Of a stretch of DNA of 64,000 nucleotides, positions 23,442 through 32,317 are shown piece by piece. The notes beneath the pieces are model-generated. The model did no database searches, was not told the origin of the DNA, and saw nothing but the letters and a program-made list of their open reading frames with translations. Every line of letters starts with the position of its first letter. Position 1 is the first letter of the stretch. The DNA is taken from assembly GCA_965178125.1 (NCBI GenBank), contig OZ237749.1, positions 248,001-312,000 on the forward strand, written 5' to 3'. This stretch comes from Bilabrum cf. latius. Lineage: Eukaryota > Bigyra: Bicosoecida > Bigyra > Bicosoecida. A program made the translations under genes and the position numbers.

Positions 23442-24160
23442 CAGACAACCGGATCGGAGGAGAAGACAAGTGGTGTCCAGGGACCGTGAGGACGCAGAAA
23501 GGGGCGGTGCGCAGGGGCGTGCGGGTCGTACCCTTTGTGGTGGACGTGTTGGGGGGGATCGGGGAGAAGTCGGTCGAGTTCCTGCAGGTGCTCGACAAGT
23601 TGCCGAAGAAGAGGTAGGAGGACAAAGGGTGGCGGGTTTCGACTCGTCCGGCCAACGCGCGTCTCCCGTGGTCTTCTGTGGCAAAGGCTCGCCTCTCCGT
23701 CGCCGCCTAGCACCAGCACATGCGTGGGGAACAGCGTGTGTACCACACTATGTACTCACGGGTCATGCAGGACCACTCAAGGATCCTCGATTTTGTCTCG
23801 AAGGGATCGAGGAGGGCTGCAGCGAAGGCCAAACGGGCGCTCGAACGGGCGGTCCGGGAGGACTGTGCCAGCCTGGCTGTAGGGGCAGCCGAAAACAACA
23901 ACCTCGCCGTGGCGATCGCCAACGTCAAGGCAGGGTTGGCTCAGAACGGGCAGCAGGACGGGGTGCCGGCAACGGGCGCCGGAGGGAACGTGAATGCTCA
24001 CGCTCCCCAGGGGGAAATGGATCCTCAGGGTGGAGCTTAGGTGGTTTAGGCCATTGCAGCTGAAGCGTGAAGTCTGGTAGGTCCCGCGCCCTCGTTCCAG
24101 ATGTTTCTTCGTGATAGCGTGCGCTTTTGAGTTGAGTCCACAAAATATCAGACCCCCCCC
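23442..24160 (+). mobile_element. 5'-truncated LINE (non-LTR retrotransposon) copy 1
   Basis: The boundary is exact because the uninterrupted target survives at about 43,092. The insert lies between gtgacaat and aatacgg, giving a 3-bp aat duplication. The plus frame (from 23,444 to TGA at 24,068-24,070, with TAGs as Gln) encodes the end of a reverse-transcriptase polyprotein. GVRVVPFVVDVLGGIGEKS, then VEFLQVLDKLPKKR, resembles the C-terminal segment after the RT domain. A basic, Ala-rich tail follows. The 3' end is a conserved untranslated part ending in a C-run (gaccccccccc) rather than poly-A. No RT catalytic core remains. Confidence 0.75.
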
Positions 24161-24350
24161 AATACGGAGCATGTAGCAGAAATAACTTGAAGCCCATTAA
24201 CAGGAATCCCACCAGTGGAGTCTGATGGACTGTATGCACCATGACCTGAAGAGGCTCCGCCGCAGCAGCACCGTATTGTGTGCAAGTGTGGTGCCGCACC
24301 ACCTAGTGCCACGCAGTGTTTGAAGTGCGACCATCTCAACAGGACTGAAG

Positions 24351-25637
24351 ATGAAGATACACCGACTCGGAAGCTCGCCGGCGATGAACCGAGCAACACG
24401 CATTCACAAAGGAGAGCTTCGACTGAAAATGTGCTGCTTTCGCCTCCAGGAGTTAAGAAAAGGTTTGATTTGGTTCTGGGGCATTGCCTGTCTGGCCTTC
24501 ACGCTGTTTACGCTGCACAGACTGGTCTACTTGGGGTATTTCGACGACGCTCCTTTACCAGCCGGTGTCGAGGCCCAGCTCGGCATACAGATCAAGACAA
24601 TCCTGTACATTCACATGTGCGCAATTGAATGTATAGCAGTGTGTGAATGTTTGGCTTGTATCGATGCAACGGCGGAAAAGCGCTAGAACGCTGATGTCTC
24701 AAGCACTCCATGCGACGCTTTGTATCTGATTGCAGCAGTCCTTACGGTTGGCATTCTCATTGCTACTTGGTTTGTCATTGGTGAATGGCTCTACTGTTTG
24801 TCTACAGGCTGCTCTGAGAGGACAGGCCCGCTGCTCAGTCTACTCGCGGAAATTGTAGGCTACGTCTCATTTGGAGCTGAATGCTTTTGGATTCTCATCA
24901 AGCTGTACTTGAGGTGCCAGAAGCAGTGCCAATCGAATCAGGCAGCCAATAAAGATGATTAGCTTATCGTGCGGCAGGCGGGCCTCGCAAACCAGGCAAC
25001 AAGAGCAGCTGCTCGAGTTGGCGGCTAGGCTGGCTAGGTCGATCTCCGGCGTGCTCCAGCTGCAAGCAACGAGGATATTACTGAACACAAGCTAGAGGAC
25101 GGAGATTTTGCAGTGGACGGCGGCCTAGCCAGAGCAGACGATGGTCCCCAGACAGCTGAGAATCCGCTGAATGGCCAGCAAGCCCGAAGTGGAGCAGCGG
25201 CTGCAGCGACTGCTGAGGAGGACGCACGCATCATGGCTTCCCAGGCAGGTGCAGCGTTGGATGGATACAAAACTGTGCGCAACCCCATGCACCGCCAAGC
25301 CGGCAGGCAAGCGCGTGGAGCTGCGGGCTCTGCAGCATCCGCAGTTCGCCGAGCGATACATGGTATGCTCTTCGACCTTCAGTACAAGCATGAGACTACT
25401 TCCAGAGGCATCATAATGCACATGCGGGCCATCCAGGATCTAGCAGATCAGGCGCGCGATGCCGGTGCGAATGATGGCAGCGTTAACGAGGCGTTGGAGG
25501 GGGTACTGCTTGGTACGCAGCGGGTCTTGCACAGCTTCCGCAATGCGCGTGACGACGATGTAGCAGGGCTATCGGCCGTGCAGCAACACGAGATTTGTTC
25601 TCTCGAAGATTTCGCTGATTTGCTACCGAAGGAGTGA
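24351..25637 (+). CDS. Four-helix membrane protein of unknown function, copy A
   Basis: A 428-residue protein, about 90 percent or more identical by eye to the copy at 43277-44560. Four hydrophobic segments fill the first half: GLIWFWGIACLAFTLFTLH, TILYIHMCAIECIAVCECL, ALYLIAAVLTVGILIATWFV and LLAEIVGYVSFGAECFWILI, with several Cys in the loops. The second half is soluble, Ala-rich and helical, ending DFADLLPKE before TGA. TAGs here at 24684, 24960, 25026 and 25035 correspond in copy B to Glu, Lys and Trp codons and one shared TAG, so the frame is kept despite them. I do not recognise the family. The start ATG is conserved between copies, though an upstream exon cannot be ruled out. Confidence 0.6.
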
Positions 25638-25881
25638 TGCATCGCTTGATGAGCGAATGCATACCGTGGTATGCCGCCAGACGAACTGCAGCTGCCCAGC
25701 AGCCAAACTTGTGTTTTTGAACACAGAAACAGCGATTGAAAACTTCAAACGGTTCTAAGCTATCAAAATCATTTCATTGCAACACAAATAGCCCTAGCAA
25801 TGCGAGAATTTGACACAGTGAATGCGCCCTTTCTCTATCGCATGAACCGAACAACACTTCGCGCAGTACTCACTAGCCTGA

Positions 25882-26502
25882 TCAGACGTCTTTCTTCTCT
25901 TTCATACTCATGTCCTTGGATACAAGCTGCGGCGATCCCACCTCGAACTCCGGTTCGGGTACAGGTTCGTACGTTCCAAATCCACAGTGTGATACCTGCA
26001 CCTCCGGCGGGATGTGTATGCTACCTGGGAGTCGGCAGCTCACGTAGTTAGCGTACCAATACTTGGCAAAATCCAAGTCGCGCCAATCTGGATTTTTGTG
26101 TTGCCTGAGCGTACGGGTAAACCGTGCTCGTGTAATGGGGTGGAGGACCTGCGAGAACCTGGCTCTCCTACGAGCCTCATGCTCATCCAGCCACTCCAGT
26201 CGCATGTACACAATATCCTTGTGTAATTTACAGCCCTTGTATACTAATCGCGAGTGCGTGGTCACCAATGCAACGTGGCTAGTCCAATACTTTACTAGGG
26301 CTTTCTCGCAACGAATCGACACTGTCATACCCTCCAGGAGTTCAATAGAGCGATATCCCACGGGATCTGGCGGAATGTATACAACTGATTTGTCCTGTGG
26401 TGTCGTGGCTGGTTGCGCATGATCATTTGGCCTTCTCTCGATCAGCTGCAGCTTGCGGCGCTTTACTTTCTGTTCGCAGAGCTCGCTTGGAACCAACGCC
26501 AT
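25882..26502 (-). CDS. Unknown 206-residue basic protein, copy A
   Basis: Converges on the transmembrane-protein gene and has the same partner in the second block. It ends in TGA at 25882-25884. The N-terminus is charged (KVKRRKLQLIERRPNDH). The middle is rich in Arg and aromatic residues (EWLDEHEARRRARFSQVL, RTLRQHKNPDWRDLDFAKYW). The C-terminus is acidic then lysine-rich (MKEKKD). Substitutions between the two copies are mostly conservative, suggesting selection on the protein. No family recognised; the aromatic/basic pattern could suit nucleic-acid binding, which is speculative. Confidence 0.55.
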   Translation of the reverse strand: MALVPSELCEQKVKRRKLQLIERRPNDHAQPATTPQDKSVVYIPPDPVGYRSIELLEGMTVSIRCEKALVKYWTSHVALVTTHSRLVYKGCKLHKDIVYMRLEWLDEHEARRRARFSQVLHPITRARFTRTLRQHKNPDWRDLDFAKYWYANYVSCRLPGSIHIPPEVQVSHCGFGTYEPVPEPEFEVGSPQLVSKDMSMKEKKDV

Positions 26503-26665
26503 CCTGTTCGATTCAGGCTAGTCTGAAAGGAGGCATGGCTGTAGTAATTTCACTGGCACCTACAAGTCTAGGCCAGACCTAACCACCTGAATATAGGTCC
26601 TACACGCGGCGGCGCGCGCGCGACCTGTAGTAAGTTTACCCTACAAATTATTCTGGTATTTGTGG

Positions 26666-27344
26666 GACCGTGAGGACGCAGAAAGGGGCGGTACGCAGTG
26701 GCGTGCGGGTCGTACCCTTTGTGGTGGACGTGTTGGGGGGGATCGGGGAGAAGTCGGTCGAGTTCCTGCAGGTGCTCGACAAGTTGCCGAAGAAGAGGTA
26801 GGAGGACAAAGGGCGGCTGGTTTCGACTCGTCCGGCCAACGCACGCCTCTCGTGGTCTTCTGTGGCAAAGGCTCGCCTCTCCGTTGCCGCCTAGCACCAG
26901 CACGTGCGTGGGGAACAGCGTGTGTACCACACTATGTACTCACGGGTCATGCAGGACCACTCAAGGATCCTCGATTTTGTCTCGAAGGGATCGAGGAGGG
27001 CTGCAGCGAAGGCCAAACGGGCGCTCGAACGGGCGGTCCGGGAGGACTTCGCCAGCCTGGCTGTAGGGGCAGCCGAAAACAACAACCTCGCCGTGGCGAT
27101 CGCCAACGTCAAGGCAGGGTTGGCTCAGAACGGGCAGCAGGACGGGGTGCCGGCAGCGGGCGCCGGAGGGAACGTGAACGCTGACGCTCCCCAGGGGGAA
27201 ATGGGTCCCCAGGGTGGAGCTTAGGTGGTTTAGGCCATTGCAGCTGAAGCGTGAAGTCTGGTAGGTCCCGGGCCCTCGTTCCAGATGTTTCTTCGTGATA
27301 GCGTGCGCTTTTGAGTTGAGTCCACAAAATATCAGATCCCCCCC
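26666..27344 (+). mobile_element. 5'-truncated LINE copy 2 with 10-bp target duplication
   Basis: Homologous to copy 1 from gaccgtgaggacgcagaaa to the C-run (gatccccccc). It is flanked by the direct repeat gtatttgtgg at 26656-26665 and 27345-27354. A variable 5' truncation, a fixed 3' end and a longer target duplication are the mark of target-primed reverse transcription. It encodes the same polyprotein end, with the same TAG positions. Confidence 0.85.
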
Positions 27345-27394
27345 GTATTTGTGGTAGGCCGAGGCCTATTCGAAGCCTTGTGGGGGGGGCTTTA

Positions 27395-28190
27395 TGGAGT
27401 GCCCAGCACCAGCACGTTCGCGAGAATTAGCGTGTATACCACACTATGTACTCACGGGTCATGCAGGACCACTCAAGGATCCTCGACTTTGCATCGAAGA
27501 GTTCGAGGAGGGCTCTAGCGAAGGCCAAACAGGCGCTCGTCAGAGCGGTCCGGGAGGACATCGCCAGCCTGGCCGTAGGGGCAGGCGAAAATATCAATCT
27601 CGCCGCGGCGGTCGCCAACGTCAGGGCAGGGTTGCGCAAGAACGGATAGGCAGGACAGGCGGGGTACCGGCAGCGGGCGCTGAGGGGGGATGTGAATGCT
27701 GACTGACGCCCACTGGTGGCACCACTGGCAGCGGGCGCTGAGGGGGGACGTGAATGCTGACTGACGCCCACTGGTGGCACCACTGGCAGCGGGCGCTGAG
27801 GGGGGACGTGAATGCTGGCTGACGCCCACTGGTGGCACCACTGGCAGCGGGCGCTGAGGGGGGACGTGAATGCTGACTGACGCCCACTGGTGGCACCACT
27901 GGCAGCGGGCGCTGAGGGGGGACGTGAATGCTGACTGACGCCCACTGGTGGCACCACTGGCAGCGGGCGCTGAGGGGGGATGTGAATGCTGACTGACGCC
28001 TACTGGTGGCACCACTGGCAGCGGGCGCTGAGGGGGGATGTGAATGCTGACTGACGCCTACTGGTGGCACCACTGGCAGCGGGCGCTGAGGGGGGACGTG
28101 AATGCTGACTGACGCCCACTGGTGGCACCACTGGCAGCGGGGAAATGGGCCCTCAGGGCGGTGTTCAGGCGTGGCTTAGGATTGCTGCCA
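27395..28190 (+). mobile_element. LINE remnant (copy 3) expanded by a minisatellite
   Basis: Positions 27,395-27,660 match the LINE coding end (MYSRVMQDHSRILDF...). The 3' part reappears after 28,138 (gggaaatgggccctcagg). Between them the sequence around the Gly-rich end of the frame has been amplified into the 58-bp array. Confidence 0.65.
27668..28140. repeat. 58-bp tandem minisatellite, about eight copies
   Basis: The unit begins ggcagcgggcgctgaggggg and ends ctggtggcaccact, with a period of 58 bp and few differences between copies. It arose within the LINE remnant. Long minus-strand frames through it are artefacts of the period. Confidence 0.95.
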
Positions 28191-28820
28191 ATATCAAAAT
28201 ATGAGATATTTTCATGCTCTTTACCCATATCAACCATGTTTGCCCGAGGAGAGCTTGCGTTGGATAGTCCCAACGAATCAGCAGGATCGTGCCATGCGCT
28301 CCACACGCTGGGCTCCGTTTCCGTGGGGTCGCCGTGCTGCATGTTTCTCAGCATCAGGCGTGCTGGGCTCTTCTCTACGTACTACACGAGCAGCACCCGC
28401 TGGGCTGCCTTGAGTATTGCGAGAGTAGCTGTCGCTTCGTGTGCATCCTGCTTTTACTCAACACCAACTCCGCCAGCCCACTGCCGTGCTGTCATTGGCT
28501 CCACTGCTCCGCTGACCAGCGGCTTCGTGTGCGCTGCTGTTCACGCGCTAGCTACTCCTCGCGGTTGAAATTGTGCAGGACAGCTGCATTCCGCATGGTG
28601 ACCGTTCTGGCACCAGCACACCGCGCTCGGCTGTGTAAAAATCACTGGCAATTGATCTGGCTGCCCTCGTGCCACGCTGGCAAATGCGTAACCCACTGCA
28701 GTTGGTTCTCAAACCAGCAGCGCCCAGGATTTACGTCCCATCCGCGGAAACTAGGCATGAGCGTACAAATGTGCTCTGCCGCACAGTCCAAGAGGTTGAA
28801 ACGAACCATGGAACCATTCA
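28191..28820. other. No gene recognised
   Basis: Open stretches on both strands show no domain, no conserved pattern and no consistent TAG use. It probably belongs to the repeat-rich zone or to the 3' flank of the minus-strand gene that follows. Confidence 0.4.
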
Positions 28821-29216
28821 TCAGCACATGTACTCGGCAAGCATTTGCCCCATTGCAGACTCCAGGTCCTCGTCCTCGATGATCACTCCTTGCAGGCTAG
28901 ACCCAGCACTTCCAGGCGTGCGGGCACCTACTGCTCCAAGCTCCGCCTCCCTGCACAGCTGTTTCCCGAGATCCTCCGCAAAGCATTCAACAAGTTTTGC
29001 TAGCGCAGCCAGATTTGATTTCGAAATCCGAGGCACCACGTCTTTCTCCTCTGCGACAGCACGAGTGCGCAGCCTATGCTACACGAGAGCGCCAACTGCC
29101 TTCTGATCGAATACTAGTCTACCATCCTGTCGCATTTTCTCAAGCCCCGACGACTTTCGTGCACCAGCAGCAGGCTTGGCGACATTCGAATTTGCACTGA
29201 CTCCGTTTGCTTCCAT
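28821..29216 (-). CDS. Small charged protein, possible histone-fold
   Basis: A 131-residue frame from ATG at 29214-29216 to TGA at 28821-28823, with one TAG (29079) in ALV-Q-HRLR. It begins MEANGVSANSNVAKPAAG, then has a basic stretch and a predicted helical core VVPRISKSNLAALAKLVECF followed by AEDLGKQLCREAEL. The end is acidic. The core pattern of Arg-Ile-Ser-Lys followed by a long amphipathic helix recalls histone-fold subunits of chromatin or transcription complexes, but I cannot name one. Amino-acid composition and the clean start-stop make it likely real. It lies in a repeat-rich area. Confidence 0.5.
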
Positions 29217-29920
29217 CTAGCAAAACAAAGGGGAGAATGAGCAATTGTCCTATACTACGTCCTGCTTTGTACAAAACCCGCACTGATCACTAAATGCCGG
29301 AATAATCTGGCTTTGAAGGAGCGCTTGCGCTTCAATCTCGATTGGTGGGAACGTTCCGTCAGGTGCCTCATGGCCGGACTCGACCGGAGGCACCATGGCC
29401 GGACTTCGGATTGCACACCAATTATATCCACTATGAATGAACCAATCGACGCAACATGCCGCGTACTGTTTCAAACGTTATATTAAATTCAACATCTCTG
29501 CCCAGTGCGAGGAAGAGCGCTGTAAAAAGAGTCGTTCAAGCAGCTGAAGCACAGCTGTTTGGCATCAAGTGGTTTGACATGGGCTCTTGAATGCATGAGG
29601 ACCTGATTTTGACTCACCAGAGGGAACCACAGTGTAGATGTACTCGTGAACAAACAATTGGGTCCAAAGCGCTAACCATTGAGACGGCAAGTAAGTCGAT
29701 TTCGTTCACCGTCAGCGCAACGGACGGGTGCGACGAGACAAAGGCAGTGCCGAAAGCCGCTTGTCACAGGTGGCAAGAAGCTCTGTAGCAAGTCAAACCA
29801 ATGCAGTACAACGGAAAATAGGCATAATTTCTACCTTAGTGGGTTCAGAAGGTGCGAGCATGTGGATTCGAGTAGCTAGCAAAGTTCTGAGCTAGGGAGA
29901 CAGGTGCGAAAGGAGGAGCC
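29217..29920. other. Intergenic region with the left arm of a 33-bp inverted repeat
   Basis: No gene is supported. The perfect 33-bp arm at 29356-29388 has its inverse at 32227-32259. A second, shorter ggccgga motif follows the arm. Confidence 0.5.
29356..29388 (+). repeat. 33-bp inverted repeat, left arm
   Basis: It starts ccgtcaggtgcctcatggcc and is exactly complementary to 32227-32259. The two arms enclose the transposase-related region, so they may be the termini of a DNA transposon. I see no clear target duplication outside them. Confidence 0.7.
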
Positions 29921-30832
29921 ATGCTGGCTGCGATGGCCATCCGCGCCCACCTGGGATCCCGTGAGTGGATGCCGAGCTACAAGTCTTATAGAAACTTTCT
30001 GACTACATTTGGTCTTGCTGTCAAGAAGGACGAGGACAAAGAATCAAGCCGAAAGCAAGCCGAGGCAGTGCAGTTGCAGTGGGAGCTCATGATCAAGCTG
30101 TGTGACCTTTTCGGGTACTCAATCGACAAAAAGACTGGTAAAGTCAAATTTGGTCGAAGAAAAGTGGATCATAGATGTATATTTAATGCTGACGAGACCA
30201 TGCTGCAGCTGTACCGCGCTGCGGCAGGAGTAATCTCCAGCAAGGAGCTTGGACGCGTGAACGAGAATAGACCTGAGTGGAACAAGAAGACCGCAACGTT
30301 GTTGCCAATAGTTACTGCTGCTGGAACGCTTGCTGTTTGCATGTTGATATTCTAGGCCGGAGTAGAAGTCATCAAAAAAGAGCGTGAGGCGTCCGCTGCA
30401 GCAGCATAGCGCGCTGACGAGGCGTCTGCCAAGGCTGAGGAGCATTTGCATGCGGCTGCTAAGCAGCTCCGCCAAGCGCAGCAAAAGTCCACCAGAAAGC
30501 GACGGACTACCAGGGAGCCATCCTCCGGGGCTGGGGCCGGCTAGTCTCCCATGGACGAGGACTGCAGCGGGACGGCAGCGAGCTCCTCCAGCTCAGCTGC
30601 CGCGGCAGCAGCGCTCACCCCGGTGCAACAGCTGGTGCGTGATTTCGAAAGCGTACAGGAGAGGGTCGCTGCATACGGTGGTGTTCCTAGTCTCGATACA
30701 CAGGCTGATCTCCTTTCACTCCAGAGAGCCTTGCGGGCCAGGCAAGAAGGTGAAGCCTACGCACGCAAGGCGGATCGTGCCATCAGTGACGAGTAGATCT
30801 CCCTGATCGTCAAGATCGCCCAAGACCGTTAA
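29921..30832 (+). pseudogene. DDE-superfamily (pogo/Tigger-like) transposase remnant
   Basis: The frame runs from ATG at 29921 to TAA at 30830. Its first part reads like the catalytic-domain start of DDE_1 transposases: a helical lead (YKSYRNFLTTFGL, KLCDLFGYSID), then CIFNADETM, where the Asp of N-x-D-E-T is the first catalytic residue, then KTATLLPIVTAAGTL, the next core strand. After ICMLIF-type residues (AVCMLIF) the frame jumps into a coiled-coil tail (KKEREASAAAA, HLHAAAKQLRQAQQ). The second and third acidic catalytic residues are missing, so an internal deletion is likely. TAGs at 30353, 30407, 30542 and 30794 are read as Gln. It is inactive as seen. Confidence 0.6.
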
Positions 30833-30874
30833 ATGACCAAGTGCAACATCAAGGCAGGCTTTCGAAAGGCATGA

Positions 30875-31924
30875 CCATGGCCAGTTCGCCCTGCAGCAGC
30901 GTTCGAGTAGGTCCAAATCACTGAAGCTGAGGATGAGGCCGCTGGTGGCCGGGATGCTGAGAATGCCACCGGGGGCGCCAACCTCGACGACGCCGACCAG
31001 TACCTGATGCCGCTGCATCACATGGCGGAGATTATCAAGTCGGGTTCAAGTGCAGGACTAACTATTGGGGCAACGTGCTCACCCACACTACAGCTGGGCG
31101 AGAGCGCACCCGGGAGCAGATCAGCAAGCAGCTCGTCATCCGCGGCAACCCCTCGGGAGCAGCGGGCGAGCAAGCGAAGGGCGACCACTGCCAGTGCCGT
31201 CAAATTGAGCGATGTCGGCCTCAGTTCGCCCGGAAGCAGTGTTCTGGAGGAAGTCATTGCAATCGAGAAGGAATTTCGGGAGAATACGAACTTGGACCTG
31301 CAGCGACGGCAGCTCAGGCTTGGAGGGGGGATGCAGTGCATGAGGCAGGCTTTCGCTGTCGTCGCCGCCGAGGGCGCTCGTCAGTACCCGAACCGGAGCA
31401 GCGCCCGCGAGGAATTCAAAGATGGCAGCAAGTATAGCCTAGTTGTTGCCGAGGATGCAGCGGATGGCCAAGCTAAAGCAGTCATAGCCAGGGCAGGAAA
31501 GAAGCAAGCCAACGCCTTGGCTGAATCGGAGAAAAGCGCAGCGCAAGTGGCTGTTAACAAGGAGATACGGGTCAAAATAGATGCTTAAGGGAAGAATATT
31601 GCCAATTCAAAGAGGAGGACGGAAGGTGCTGAGAAAAAGCTCGCTAAAATGAAGAGGGAAGCTCGACAACTACAGCAGCAGAACCGAGCCCTGCCGGAAC
31701 AGCTGCGTGCAACGCGACTTCTTATCATCGGAGACAAGCGTCTCCGCCCTGAATTCGACAAAGGTTACCATGAGGAAGATGTAGACGGTAATTGCGGGCA
31801 AAAAAGCAACGATACAAGCGAAGAACGGCCTGGCAAACGCCGTCGCAAGTATTCTGAGCACGCTCGAGCAGCAGCTTTCGCTGAAATCGACGCAAACTCG
31901 AAACGTACTCCGCCAAAACAATGA
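30875..31924 (+). pseudogene. Decayed transposon-associated reading frame
   Basis: Same frame as the transposase remnant, but interrupted by TGA (30872), TAA (31586) and ending TGA (31922). Pieces encode Ser/Ala-rich and Lys-rich coiled-coil protein (VLEEVIAIEKEFRENTNLDL; KREARQLQQQNRALPEQL; GKRRRKYSEHARAAAF). It may be the second gene or the tail of the same transposon. A competing frame at 31,020-31,200 hints at a frameshift. The three TAA/TGA stops argue for decay rather than recoding. Confidence 0.45.
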
Positions 31925-32226
31925 TTATATGATTAAAATTTATACTGGCGTTCTCAAACGTGGATTTTATCCACTCAGTGTGACACAATCCGGTCCAGAA
32001 GTGGAGTCCGGCCATGCGACCTGCCAGCTCTAGAATGTGACGATTTCGGCCGGGGAGCGGGAAGCAGCTGTCTTTAACCCCCTGTATCTCTGGCTACGTA
32101 TGACTTTTAGCAGTTGTGATTCACAACATGCATAAAAACTGTATAATGTATCCATTTGTGTGGTTAATATTACAATTACATGGAATTTTTACGCCAAACG
32201 AGCCACCGTCTCAGGCGGCGATTTGC

Positions 32227-32259
32227 TCCGGTCGAGTCCGGCCATGAGGCACCTGACGG
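32227..32259 (-). repeat. 33-bp inverted repeat, right arm
   Basis: Exact reverse complement of 29356-29388. It falls just upstream of the next gene's chosen start. A partial copy of its core (gagtccggccatg) is seen at 32,004-32,017. Confidence 0.7.
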
Positions 32260-32317
32260 TTCGCCGAGTTTTGCCGAACCAGGGAAGTTCGACAACTGCA
32301 ACAACTTTGATTTTGTG

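Larger units (their letters stand above)
23318..26592. repeat. Duplicated two-gene block, copy A (carries a LINE insertion)
   Basis: This block matches 42,979-45,520 closely apart from a 719-bp LINE inserted at 23,442. It contains the plus-strand transmembrane-protein gene and a convergent minus-strand 206-residue gene. Homology begins at ggcgtgctaggcaccagac and ends at ctgaatata. I see no terminal inverted repeats, so it looks like a segmental duplication. A transposition origin cannot be excluded. Confidence 0.8.

Noticed and set aside
24278-24628. Alternative frame with CxC...CxxC over the start of the membrane-protein gene
   Set aside because: The second copy of the block disrupts it with a frame-changing difference, while the four-helix frame is kept in both.
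27427-28073. Minus-strand frames of 130-176 codons in the 58-bp array
   Set aside because: They are periodic repeats of one Pro/Ser peptide with no start context or domain.
28122-28882. Plus-strand frames rich in Cys and Ser
   Set aside because: They start inside the minisatellite or LINE remnant and have no conserved pattern; the opposite-strand gene at 28,821 overlaps the end.
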